Source of the DNA: Cristatella mucedo
Lineage: Eukaryota; Bryozoa; Phylactolaemata; Cristatellidae
DNA: 64,000 nucleotides
Reading direction: 5' to 3'
Assembly (NCBI GenBank): GCA_009760855.2
Contig: WPIO01000059.1
Span: 62,001 to 126,000, forward strand
The notes under the pieces are model-generated. The model was not told the origin of the DNA. It saw only the letters and a list, made by a program, of their open reading frames with translations, and searched no databases. The translations under genes were made by a program, and so were the position numbers. Numbering within the stretch: position 1 is the stretch's first letter; each line of letters begins with the position of its first letter. Shown one piece after another: positions 1 to 10,439 of this stretch.

Positions 1-919
1 TTGCTGGTCATCAACATTTACATAAGCTGAACTGCCTTATATTTTGTAAGTTGCTTCTTCTGCGAAACCCTCTCCACGTTTAGCGAGATGTAACCCGTCA
101 TCAATCAATATGCTCGCTGTTTTGAGGAGAGTTTCATTGAGATGCTTGGTCACGAAGACAAAGCTGTTGCAGACAAGACATTATGACAGGAAACTTTATC
201 AAACAGAAGGCCAATCAGCTGTGTCTAATCTAGCGCATTGGCTTTCAGTGTACTCGCGAGCCTCCCTGCACCAGTACGCACAACAATATTAATAATAATA
301 ATGACGATGGTGATTATTTTTTAGGATAACAAAGCATTTCATACTCAACTTAGGCGGATTAAATCAAAGCTGCTCAAATCTTCTAGACGTACAATTTTGT
401 GTTGTGATTCATTCTGAGCCGACATTTCCATTAGGGCTTGTTGCTGTTCATGTTACATTAATATAATCTACGTTTTGAGTCTATTCCACTATTACGATTA
501 CAGTTAAGCTGTACAGAACCGAGTTTTACAGTGCTTACTCACTATTCTCTTTAAAAAAGCTCTCAGCTTTGTGCCATCCGGGTCGTCCCGTCATGCAATG
601 CCACGACTCATAACTGATTAATGGAAGGCGGAGCTACCTTTGCGACGAGCGACAACAAGCTAGATCAGACAGGTTTCGAAAACTGCTTGAGATTATTAGC
701 TGTTCCCGAGCTATAGTGATTAGGAGCGGGATACTTCGTTAATATGACACACGACATTACAAGAAGTCATCCGAAGTGATGATTAGTCAGTCGCACTTTA
801 CGTCTCATCCTGGTCAGGTCTGGCTCCTCTTCGGCTGCGTAGTGCACACGTAGAGGACAGAGTCTAGCTGTTAGTAAGATAGTAAGGGGCGGCGTTCTTG
901 GCTTCTTGTCGTGTTTTTC
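1..919. other. No recognisable gene
   Basis: Only short random frames and a small AAT run near 288. Nothing assignable. Confidence 0.5.
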
Positions 920-1016
920 TATCGCCGCCATACTGGCTTATCGCCGCCATACTGGCTTATCGCCGCCATACTGGCTTATCGCCGCCATACTGGCTTATCG
1001 CCGCCATACTGGCTTG
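920..1016 (+). repeat. 19-bp minisatellite, 5 copies
   Basis: Unit TATCGCCGCCATACTGGCT repeated perfectly five times. Confidence 0.95.
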
Positions 1017-2164
1017 CTGTGCTATGTGGCTTCCGAGACTCGCTAGCCGGCTTTGAGACGCCAGCTTCACAAGCAACCGCACCACGTGGTTGCAACGTCA
1101 GCAGCGACTAATTCGCTACGTGCATTGCGTACGCGTTAAGGTCTTCGACCTTCTGGGAGCCACCGTAAGCGCTGGTAACAGCCAGTCGCTGATTACTAGA
1201 CTCTAGCGTCACGGGCGACATCCTGCGAAGCTCCCGACGCGAACGTTGCTAGGGTCATTTGCATCACCAACAAATGGCCCGTCCGCCGACCGAACCCTGA
1301 GAGTTAGCCACCGCAAGATGGCGACCCGGCCAATGCGTCGGCACGTACTGCATCAGGAGAATCGGCGTACGATCCCGTGAATTGCTTTGCCTCGAGATAA
1401 ACTCTCTGGAAGTTCATAGTTTTTAGTTCAGAGTTCATAGGTCGCTCGACTCTCGAACTGCAGCGAGAGAGCGTCTGCGAATGGCCGGCTCTGCTTCTTT
1501 TAGGAGCGGCCACGTCGTACAGGAGTGTCGACGCTTGTCAAAAGTGGACGAGTACTGTCACGATGGGCAAGAGCCGCACGACAAGTTCTGCCCTTGCGAG
1601 GGTGACCACCAATGCATTCGGTCTGGCCTTGCCCGGCCAACGTGTCGGACTCCAGCTAATTAGAGAGCGCTCACATATATGCGGAAAATTACACGGCGAC
1701 TTGCAGCCAGGAAAGATAATTCAGCGCCTCCACTGCAGAATACAAGAGAGAGTTACACAAGAGAGAGCTACACAGACGCTGAGCTACGCAGGGTGTACAC
1801 AAGCTTGTACCCGACCGTTTTTGCTCTGCATTTTACTCCACGTTCATGCGTAAGAGAAGGGAGAAGCTATCACTTATGTTGCTTCTAATTAATTGTACTT
1901 CGTACCGGCAGTGGCTGGCACGGACAAGGTTGCACGTGCATTTAAGCTGGCGCCACTATCTGCAGATTTCAGGCTTAGCTGTTACATAGAGCTAAATGAC
2001 CTTTTGAGCAACCGTTATAAAACGCAGGCAAAAAAGCTAGGAGCTATCCTAGGAAATTGGAAGACGAAACAATAAATGAGTGATCCAGCACAAATATTGC
2101 TAGCGAATTAATATTTTCCGTGACAATCGCAAGTGATCCGCCTGCTGCTCGATGTGTTCCTGGT
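1017..2164. other. No recognisable gene
   Basis: Short open frames on both strands match no family I recognise. No repeat structure except a short duplicated AGAGAGTTACACAAGAGAGA-like piece near 1,745. Confidence 0.5.
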
Positions 2165-3240
2165 AAATAATAATAATAATAGTAATAATAATAATGTACT
2201 TGATAAAGCGCCCTCAGAAAACTTAATCTCTTTCTAGGCGCTTTACATTTGCTGCAAAGGGAAATGCAATGGAATGGTAAGTAAAATCATGCTTGAAAAA
2301 CAAACAAAATGAATAACATGGTTAGGGGTGACATGCACTGGGTCAGCATGCAAATGTGGTTAGTGGCAGCATGCACAGTGTCAACACGCATAAGCCCGTG
2401 AAGGACGAATCACAGGGATCTACTAAATGCTGTCCTAAATGGGTGTGTTTTTAAGTTCCTTTTAAATGTGGTCAGGTGAGGGGATGTTCTGACGCAGGTC
2501 GGGAGGGATTTCCAGGCTTTGGGAGCATACGAATTAAATGCACGGTCTCCAAAGGATTTGAGCTTTGTACGAGGTATTTCTAGACTGTTGGATTCCGAAA
2601 AGCCGGTGGTACGATGTTTGGCCTGATGGGGGAGTATGTCGGAGAGATAGGCTGGAGCCATAGAATGAAGGGATCTAAAAATGAGCGACAAAACCTTGAA
2701 GTCAATCCGTTGCTTGACTGGTAGCCAGTGCAGGTCGGCGAGAAGTGGAGTAATGTGGCAACTGCGACGCTCACGACAGACAAGCCTAGCTGCAGAGTTT
2801 TGCACCAGCTGCAATCGCCTGATCGCACATGCCGGTAGGCCAGTGAGCAGTGAGTTGCAGAAGTCGAGACGAGATGTCACGAATGCATGGACCAACTTAG
2901 ACGTGGTATCCTTATCTAAACAAGCCCGAATTTTAGCAATATTATGAAGCTGAAAATAGGCAGCTTTGACCGTGGAGCTGATATGGTCGTCTAACGAGAG
3001 GTCGCTTTGGAATATGACACCTAGATTTCGAGCTGATTTGACAGGAGATATGCTGGCAGAGCCAATTTTGAGCGTCAGCCTTTCCAACATCTGAATCACA
3101 CTGTGTTTGCCCATAACTAGTAAGTTAGTTTTGTCATCGTTTAGTTTTAGAAAATTTGCTGCCATCCATGTGCGGATGTCATCAATGCAAGCAGCAAGTG
3201 AGTTTAGAGAATTTGAGGTGCTACCAGCCAGAGCTGGCTG
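2165..3240 (-). mobile_element. LINE C, 3' fragment
   Basis: Open minus-strand frame 3,165-2,410 encodes the region after the RT YADD box (MAANFLKLNDDKTNLLVMGK, SARNLGVIFQSDLSLDDHIS, LHWLPVKQRIDFKVLSLIF). It continues through the 3' UTR to an AAT-repeat tail at about 2,165. The copy is 5'-truncated near 3,240. Confidence 0.88.
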
Positions 3241-3698
3241 CTAGCTAGGCATTGTCAGCACTCCATTTAACTGCTGTTATCTGGCCCTATGTTTAACAAG
3301 TCAGCATCGTCGACTGCCACATTTTCCCTTTCATTCCTCCGCTACCCATAGCAGCTAGTACAGGCACTGGCTTGCATCTGGAAATTAGTAAATACTTGTA
3401 CACAAATTTCTGCCCCATCTTTAAGTTGCATACAACACCCTACGTAAAAATCCAACCTGTGTAGAACAATGTAGTGAGTTGGTGACTGATCTCTCCAGGA
3501 GTGGAGATCATGAACAATTCAGCAAAGCTGTCTGTTTGCCTGGTATATCTGTTTGATTAGGCGACCCTCCATACAAACTACATCCCATCCCGGTTCGTCA
3601 ACAACCTGTAAGAAATATGCCCACCCCTGGACATATTGGCTCCCGTGCTGTGAGCGACAAGTTCCATGATCTAAATCTCTCGCTCGACCCTTCATTCG

Positions 3699-3923
3699 TC
3701 ATAGACGACCATTGAACTGAATTACCTCTTTGTAGCACCGACGTCCTATGATCCGTTTACTGAATTGCTCCTGATGTGCAAAAACTCGTAGGCAGTATTC
3801 GGTCTGACCGTCACGGTTGGCATCATTAATCTCCCGAACAGCATTGCTTCCTTCCACTGTTAATTGTACGGTTACTTTGGTCCACATTGCTGGAAGTACA
3901 ACTGGGTTACAAATGTTCACCAA
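3699..3923 (-). other. Unclassified minus-strand open frame (possible exon)
   Basis: About 75 codons, starting at TTG (no ATG). The residue mix looks protein-like (NPVVLPAMWTKVTVQLTVEG, then INDANRDGQTEYCLRVFAHQ). A stop lies three codons upstream. No family is recognised. It could be an isolated exon or an old transposon piece. The surrounding 3,245-4,390 holds nothing else I can name. Confidence 0.2.
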
Positions 3924-4394
3924 TACGGGTCATCTACGTAGCAGACGACACGGTTACCAGTATGACGAGACTAAAGCGCCAGCTAAATCTGAATCGTACA
4001 GGCCTATTTGGATGAGTGGCGCACACAAATCTTTGCAAGCCAACTCGGCTCTGGCAATCGTCTTCGCGAAATTACTAGCATAGGCTCGAACATAAGATAA
4101 ACTGAGGTCGTGACCATCTCAGGAGCCAACGCATGATACTAAATTTCGTCCCTCAGTTTATTTCGCCCACGGGGTCCTCGTGGCAATGCCTGCGTGGTAG
4201 TTGGGGTGATCCAACGAAACGGAACATATTCCGGTGGATGACAATCGCCCGAATTCTTACTTCTCAGCTTACTTCTCGCCCATTGAGCATCCACAGCCCA
4301 AGGTTTCGTGGTCAAAAGTGTTCAGGTTAGTAATAATAATAATATAATAATAATATTAATAGTTAGTTAGTTCAAGGCCCACCACGACTTGGCT

Positions 4395-4497
4395 CCTTAT
4401 AATAATAATGATGACACATTTGCTATAGCGCCCTCAAAGAACTCAATCTCTTTCTGGGCACTTTACGTTTGCTGTAGAGGAAGTGTGATCAAATGGT
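4395..4497 (-). mobile_element. LINE C 3' tail fragment
   Basis: AAT repeat, then tail boxes TAGCGCCCTCAAAGAACTCA and CTCTTTCTGGGCACTTTAC in minus orientation. It directly abuts a tRNA-headed SINE. Confidence 0.65.
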
Positions 4498-4499
4498 TA

Positions 4500-4637
4500 G
4501 CGACCAAGGTGATTTGGCCAAGTGGTTAAGGTGCTCAACCCGATCAAGGTCTTGCCGAGGTCGTGTGCTCGAGTCCCATGGCATATGTGAAGCGCTGAAT
4601 AGAGATGCAGTTCTCTTAGTACGCTATACAAGTAAAT
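4500..4637 (+). mobile_element. tRNA-derived SINE with LINE C-type tail
   Basis: A-box-like TGGCCAAGTGG at about 4,515 and B-box-like TGTGCTCGAGTCCC at about 4,565 form a tRNA-like head. The 3' part (GAAGCGCTGAATAGAGATGC, TACGCTATACAAGTAAATTA) matches the 3' end of LINE C. It runs into a (TA)n array. See the better copy at 12,686. Confidence 0.7.
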
Positions 4638-4690
4638 TATATATATATATATCGTGTATGTCATATATATATATATATATATCGTGTATG

Positions 4691-4737
<47 letters not shown>
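4638..4737. repeat. (TA)n microsatellite interrupted by CGTGTATGTCA
   Basis: Three TA runs separated by two copies of the interruption CGTGTATGTCATATA. It lies at the 3' end of a SINE. Confidence 0.9.
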
Positions 4738-4740
<3 letters not shown>

Positions 4741-4773
4741 GTACAAAAAGGGAACTGGCTGCATAAACGTCAT

Positions 4774-4880
4774 TGCCGTAATGACTCACTAGGTAAGGCG
4801 TATGCTTTTCCCGACCTCAGCCCCGAGTCGTGGGTTCGAATCCTGTGGTGGGCGATCCTTTATCTCCGTTAAATCAGCAA
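4774..4880 (+). mobile_element. tRNA-like SINE (second family)
   Basis: A-box-like TGACTCACTAGG and B box GGTTCGAATCC (about 4,833), then GGTGGGCGAT. The same head recurs at 18,441 and, inverted, at 19,340 and 55,015. Confidence 0.7.
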
Positions 4881-5069
4881 GTACTTTTTAAAACGTCATT
4901 GCCGTCCATTGCTTCGTTTGCTGCCAAAAAGTCGGCCACGGTCAGGGTCTACTTGCTGGGAGGTCAAGACTTCGCCGAAATAGCATTCAGTACCCATAAA
5001 CTCTTGATTAGTGCCTCTCATCGTCTATTCCTGTGAGGCTTGCTAAGCTGATGAAACGAACGACTAAGT

Positions 5070-5315
5070 GTGGTGCAGTATTTAGGCTTTGGGTCTTAAG
5101 TGCTCGTTCTTCACGACCAGAGTCATGGGTTCGAGTCCTGCTGCAGAAGAGCCTTAATGACTACCGTCAGGACTTGCAGTGGTCACTCCCTTATTTCTTG
5201 CAGTGGGAAAAGCGTTATCGCTCACTGCAAGCGGTTGTGATGGGCAATTAGGCTCCCCTGACACTGCATACATGAGGCGGTCGAATCAGCTAACCTCAAA
5301 CAATCTTTAGGCCGC
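5070..5315 (+). mobile_element. tRNA-like SINE (third type)
   Basis: CGTTCTTCACGACCAGAGTC then GGGTTCGAGTCCTGCTGCAG (B box), followed by a body ending near AGGCGGTCGAATCAGCTAAC. The pattern is shared with 18,650-18,830 and 44,370-44,530. Confidence 0.6.
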
Positions 5316-5374
5316 TACCAATCAGCAGTGCGATTTCGAGTCAGCGGTGCGATCCATTAACCATTCGGTCACGC

Positions 5375-5455
5375 TTCCTTTACAGCAAATGTAAAGGGCC
5401 TGGAAAAATATTAAGTTCTCTGAGGGCGCTACGCAAATGCATTACTGTTATTATT
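5375..5455 (+). mobile_element. LINE C 3' tail fragment
   Basis: CAGCAAATGTAAAGGGCCTG and AAGTTCTCTGAGGGCGCTA, then an (ATT)-rich end. Confidence 0.65.
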
Positions 5456-5465
5456 ATCATCAACT

Positions 5466-5735
5466 ATTCTACTACCGTCGACTATGGCTCATCCTTTTCA
5501 GCGGTCCTGAGCTGCTACTTCCATGCTACTCACTACCTCAACTGCTCTCCTGACTCTGCTATGCTTCCCACTTTTTCTTTGTTTCGTGAGACGAAGTCTG
5601 TTGGCTACCGAATGCGTACCGAAAGCCGATTAGGCTGTGAGTGCGCTATACAAAACTCTCCTGCGTAACACCCACATGGTCGTTATGACTTTGTGAAGTT
5701 ACAGACGGAGATACAGACAGACCATTATCAAGTTT
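5466..5735 (+). mobile_element. LINE D, 3' end
   Basis: Plus-strand 3' end of a second LINE family: TTCCCACTTTTTCTTTGTTT, GTCTGTTGGCTACCGAATGC and a tail with TTACAGACGGAGATACA. Other copies encode a C-terminal RT-type region. Confidence 0.75.
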
Positions 5736-6050
5736 TGCATTCGGCACTCGAGCGAACAATGAGCCGAGGAGGGTGACTGCGAAAGCGAGGCTAGCTCGAG
5801 GCTAGAAAAATGCCATACATATCAAGAAAATAGGCAGGCGATTTATATTATGCGACGGGTCGCATGGGCAAACCGACTTGTCGCCGAAACGAGAAAGCCT
5901 CCGCGGTCGGGCTGGCACACAAGCAGACCTCGGGTTTAGTGCGGAGCCGAGCAGTAGGGCAACAGCAGTGGGGCAGCAGCAGTCCGGCGCGGCCGCGCTC
6001 GGATCGCAAGTCAATATCGCACGAGTCGAAAAGCACCGGCGAGGCTTGCG

Positions 6051-6567
6051 TCAGTCTTTACGCTTGACTACGACCGGCGTCATTCCCTGCCAGGGATCCC
6101 GGAGCATGCTTGGGTGATAGTAGTCCTTGATGTTACTGCTACCTCCGGGATTCTCTTCGCCTCGACCCTGTGTGAAAATAGCACATTGCCGATCACTTTT
6201 GAGCGACTCTCGCGGCGGCAGCGAGGCTGGCGAGGCGACGACGACCTACCTGCGGCGTGCGGCCCCTCGCGTCCGCGTGGTGCGCGTAGCGTGGGCTGTA
6301 GCCGCCCCTGGGCGACCATCCGGCGCCAGGCGGAGGCGTCCGGTGGAAGTGAGGCGAGTCCGCGGAGTACGCGCGCGGTGCACCGCCGCGGTAGCCGAAC
6401 GACGAGTTCGGGCTGGACTGCCGCTGGTTGGTGGGACTGAACCGCGGGCCGAAGAACGAGGGAGACGAGTTCCGCGGACTGCCGTAGCCCGCCCCGTCGT
6501 TGAAACGCGGCGGAGGCGGCGGCGGTCGGCTGCCGTACGGAGTGCTGAAGTTACCGCGGGAATTCAT
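6051..6567 (-). CDS. MPLKIP: MPLKIP/TTDN1 homologue (M-phase-specific PLK1-interacting protein), two exons
   Basis: Exon 1 is 6567-6250 (318 nt, 106 codons) and exon 2 is 6167-6051 (38 codons plus stop). The 82-bp intron has donor CAG|GTAGGT and acceptor CACACAG, and the phase is 0 on both sides. The predicted protein has 144 residues; human MPLKIP has 179. The N-terminal three quarters is low-complexity, rich in Gly, Pro, Ser, Arg and aromatics (repeated SPR, YGSP and GYSPR-like motifs), as in the family. The short second exon carries the conserved C-terminal block, here YYHPSMLRDPWQGMTPV against the family's YFKPSMLEDPWAGLEPV. That match makes the call. In human this nuclear protein is linked to mitosis and to non-photosensitive trichothiodystrophy. 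The start is the first ATG giving an N-terminus MNSRGNF; an in-frame ATG 8 codons upstream is possible. It is divergent to MRPS16. Confidence 0.9.
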
Positions 6568-6985
6568 GACGCAGAAAGAGAGCGAGAGCAACGGAGAGTA
6601 AACCCGTCTGACGAACGTGGGAGCGACGGGCCGCCTCAGAGACGCGGGCGGCTGTACCTCCCGTGTCCAAGAAGTGCATCCGGTTCCGGCGAGTTCTGCA
6701 TCGGCGTGCCCGTGAGGTAGGTTCGCCGCAGTGCCTTTGCATTCGCGCTGCCTGATTTCAAAAGTTGACCATGTCGCTGGCGCGTATGCTCTGACTGCAT
6801 TGGTTGGGGTTCATCTAGTGCAGCTAGCCCGGCTCGTCGGAAACGTTGGCGGCCGGAAACGTGCGGGACCGCCTCTGCAAAGAGGAGCGTCCGTCCGTAC
6901 GGGAAACTCGCGTCGCGAATGATGCGACACATTAGGTCGTCGTTCAACGCGTCAACTTTTGTAGGAAGACGAGAGCGAGGCAGCG
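6568..6985. promoter_or_regulatory. Shared bidirectional promoter of MPLKIP and MRPS16
   Basis: Only 418 bp separate the two divergent start codons. The interval is GC- and CpG-rich with no obvious TATA box, as expected for a housekeeping bidirectional promoter. Both 5' UTRs must lie inside it. This is inferred from gene arrangement; no individual factor site is claimed. Confidence 0.6.
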
Positions 6986-7249
6986 ATGGGTTGGAGGTTG
7001 TACAGCAACAAGGCGCTGGCCGTGCGTCTGGCTCTTGGCGGCTGCGCCAACCGGCCGTTCTACCTCATCAACGTCACCCAAAGGCGTCGCGCGAGAGACG
7101 ACACGCCTCTCGAGCAGCTCGGATCGTACGACCCGCTCCCAAATGCTGAGAATGAAAAGCTCGTTGCCGTCAACTTTGATCGGCTGCAATTCTGGATGGC
7201 TAAGGGCGCCTTTCCCACCAAGCCCGTCCTGAAGCTGCTGGGTAGATAA
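6986..7249 (+). CDS. MRPS16: Mitochondrial small ribosomal subunit protein bS16m
   Basis: Single uninterrupted exon of 87 codons plus stop. The protein carries the bS16 signatures RLALGGCANRPFY near the N-terminus and EQLGSYDPLPN in the middle, followed by EKLVAVNFDR and a WMAKGAFPT segment matching the family's second half. It ends at KPVLKLLGR, close to the length of bacterial S16 (about 82 residues). It lacks the C-terminal tail of about 40 residues found in vertebrate MRPS16. Family role: a component of the mitochondrial 28S (small) subunit, encoded in the nucleus and imported. The basic, Arg/Lys-containing start MGWRLYSNKALAV fits a short targeting sequence. The ATG at 6986 is chosen because it is the only in-frame ATG before the conserved block. 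No intron is seen inside the coding region. Confidence 0.95.
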   Translation: MGWRLYSNKALAVRLALGGCANRPFYLINVTQRRRARDDTPLEQLGSYDPLPNAENEKLVAVNFDRLQFWMAKGAFPTKPVLKLLGR

Positions 7250-7560
7250 CCAGGCTACACCGGCCGGCCGGTTAGCCGGCGTCTGCTGCTGCTGCTGCTG
7301 AGTCGGAGTAGTGGTGCTGCTTTCTTAAGTGTCTCGTACCTGTCGCCTGCGTCTGCTGCTTTGCGTAGAGCCTGGGGATCTCGCTATTCGGTAGAGCTTA
7401 GCCGCCATATATGTATGGGCCAGCTCCTTCCTCCTCGTGAGCTCTTTGCCTGATTTGTATCCTCGACATCCTGATTTGTATCATAGCTTGCTGATGCGTC
7501 ATCGAATGCTTAGATTAGCTGTTCGTGGCGCTTTGATTGTAAGGCTTCGGTGTCTCTTCC
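7250..7560. other. MRPS16 3' flank
   Basis: Likely MRPS16 3' UTR at first, with a short (GCT)n run at about 7,281. No clear AATAAA signal seen. Confidence 0.4.
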
Positions 7561-7570
7561 TCCTTTTTCA

Positions 7571-7845
<275 letters not shown>

Positions 7846-8309
7846 GTGTCTCACTTTCCATGCCTGTATGTACTAGGTCACGTGCATATGTGAGCCTCTA
7901 CATGTGTTTTGTATTGTGTATATGAATGTGTGCAATATGCTTTGGTGCTGCCGGCTTCTAAGGGCCGGTGAGTTGCCGTAGGTGGTTTGAATTTGGTATT
8001 GACGGCTGTGTGCTGGGATATGATGACGACGGGTATCCTATATCTCCACAGTAACACAATATCTCTCTTTCAAGTAGAGATCAGCTTATCAGCAGCCTTA
8101 TTGATGCAGTGATGAAAGGCTTTGCAACGTTCACCCTGCTTGCTGAAGACGTTGAATGATGGTTTTCGGCCGGCTTCATGACCCGGGTTAAGAATTACAT
8201 GCATATTCCGCAAGGATGAGACCAGATGGCTTCCGGTTCTAATAGCGATTTTAAAATGCCATGTATAGTGATTTAATTAAGGTTGAACCACACTTCTGTT
8301 TAGTCCCGT
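7846..8309. other. No recognisable gene
   Basis: Unique-looking DNA downstream of the CT array; nothing assignable. Confidence 0.5.
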
Positions 8310-8395
8310 CAGCAGATGTCAAAGCGCCTAGAGAGAGATTAAGTTCTCTGAGGGCGCTTTATCAAGTGAATTATTATTATTATTATTATGTGAAT
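8310..8395 (+). mobile_element. LINE C 3' tail fragment
   Basis: Plus-strand tail with AAGCGCCTAGAGAGAGATTA, GGGCGCTTTATCAAGTGAA and (TTA)n. Confidence 0.7.
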
Positions 8396-8484
8396 TGCTA
8401 GGACTTTAGCTTCTGCCGTTCAAGGTTGTGGGTACAACTTTTCGGCCACACGTCACGACTGTATGCCAACAAACCTCTTGAGTT

Positions 8485-8598
8485 AATAATAATAATAATA
8501 AGAAGAAGAAGAATAATTCATTCGTATAGCCCCTTCAGATAACTTAAATCTCTTTCTGGGCACTTTACATGTGCTGCAAAAGGAGTGCAAAGCCAAAC
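8485..8598 (-). mobile_element. LINE C 3' tail fragment
   Basis: An (AAT/AAG)n run, then the minus-strand LINE tail boxes (about 8,520-8,580). It abuts the tail of the next copy, so two tails lie in tandem. Confidence 0.65.
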
Positions 8599-8599
8599 A

Positions 8600-10435
8600 A
8601 TTATAATAATAATAATTCACTTGATAAAGCGCCCTCAGAGAACTTAATCTCTCTCTCTAGGCGCTTTACATTTGCTGTAAAGTGAAATGCAATGGAATGG
8701 TAAGTAAAATCATGCTTGAAAAACAAACGAAATGAATAATATGGTTAGGGGTGACATGCACAGGGTCAGCATGCAAATGTGGTTAGTGGCAGCATGCACA
8801 GTGTCAGCACGCATAAGCACATCAAGGACAAATCACAGGGACCCACTAAATGCTGTCCTAAATAGGTGTGTTTTTAGGTTCCTTTTAAATGTGGTCAGGT
8901 CAGGCGATGTTCAGACGCAGGTCGGGAGGGAGTTCCAGGCTTTGGGAGCATATGAACTAAATGCACGGTCTCCAAAGGATTTAAGGTTTGTATGAGGTAT
9001 TTCTAGACTGTTGGATTCCGAAAAGCGGGTGGTACGATGCTTGGCCTGATGGGGTAGTATATCTGACAGATAGGCTGGAGCCATAGAATGAAGGGAGCTA
9101 AAAGTGAGCGACAAAACCTTGAAGTCAACCCGTTGCTTGACTGGTAGCCAGTGCAGGTCGGCGAGAAGTGGAGTAATGTGGCAACTGCGACGCTCACGAC
9201 AGACAAGCCTAGCTGCAGAGTTTTGCACCAGCTGCAATCGCCTGATCGCACATGCTGGTAGGCCAGTAAGCAGTGAGTTCCAGAAGTCGAGACGGGATGT
9301 CACGAATGCATGGACCAACTTGGACGTGGTATCTTTATCTAAACAAGCCGAATTTTAGCAATGTTATGAAGCTGAAAATAGGCGGATTTGACTCTGGAGC
9401 TGATATGGTCGTCTAACGAGAGGTCGCTTTGGAATGTGACACCTAGATTTCGAGCTGATTCAACTGGAGATATGCTGGCAGAGCCAATTTTGAGAGTCAG
9501 CCTTTCCAATCTCTGGATTACACTGGGTTTGCCCATAACTAGTAAGTTAGTTTTGTCATCGTTAAGTTTTAGAAAATTTGCTGCCATCCATGTGCGGATG
9601 TCATCGATGCATGCAGCTAGTGAGTTTAGAGAATTTGAGGTGCTTGAAGGCTGGGAGGGATCAAAGCAAAGGTACAACTGAGTGTCATCCGCATAGAAGT
9701 GAAAGCCTAGATTGTGCTTGGCAATCACATCAGCAAGAGGCAGAGTATAAACCGTGAAAAGAACCGGACCTAGCACGGAGCCCTGAGGTACTCCATATTT
9801 CAGAGGTACTTCAGATGATCTTTGTCCATTCACGTCAATACTCTGGAGTCTCCCACTGAGGTAGGACCTGAACCACTGCAGAGCAGTGCCAGTGATGCCC
9901 AGGCGAGATGAGAGGCGCTCTAGAAGAACTTTGTGATCGATGGTATCAAAAGCTGCCGAAAGATCAAGCAAAACAAGCAGAGACACTCTACCCATGTCTG
10001 CATTCCTAAGTAGGTCGTTGTATACCCTAAGCAATGCTGACTCTGTGGAGTGATTAGCTCTAAAGCCGGACTGGAACTTACTAGCAAGGTGTGAGGTTTC
10101 GATATACGAGTTCAGCTGGTCCGCCACGACCCGTTCGAGTGTCTTTGATAGGAACGGTAGAAGGGAAACTGGGCGGTAATAAGTTCTCTTGGTCAAGTGT
10201 AGCTTTCTTGAGAAGTGGCCTGACTACAGCTTTTTTGAAAGGTGCTGCGACATGACCTGAGGCTAATGACATATGAATGATGTTAGTTATGCATGGCAGC
10301 AGCAGATCAATGCAACGTAGGAGCAGGACAGTGGGAATAGGGTCCAGAGAACTTGTTGTCTTCTTTGATTGGGATACGAACTTTAGGACTAGATCACTAG
10401 TGACCTGCTTAAATGCAGACATTGAAGAAGCACGT
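8600..10435 (-). mobile_element. LINE C, 5'-truncated copy
   Basis: The minus strand carries the linker and RT start (10,422-10,081), the RT core (10,196-9,339, with AAFDTIDHKVLLERLSSRLG and FYADDTQLYL), the C-terminal region (9,318-8,911) and the 3' UTR to an AAT-repeat tail at about 8,600. Two frameshifts are visible. Its RT is nearly identical to the copy at 46.7-47.5 kb, which points to recent activity of the family. The endonuclease part is missing. Confidence 0.9.
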
Positions 10436-10439
10436 AGCG

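Noticed and set aside
2681-2947. Plus-strand frame antisense to LINE C, repeated at 9,104-9,358
   Set aside because: A shadow of the LINE coding strand, conserved only because the LINE copies are similar.
4774-4856. Functional tRNA gene
   Set aside because: A and B boxes are present, but the arms do not fold into a proper cloverleaf and the same sequence recurs as a repeat with a shared body, so it is a SINE head.
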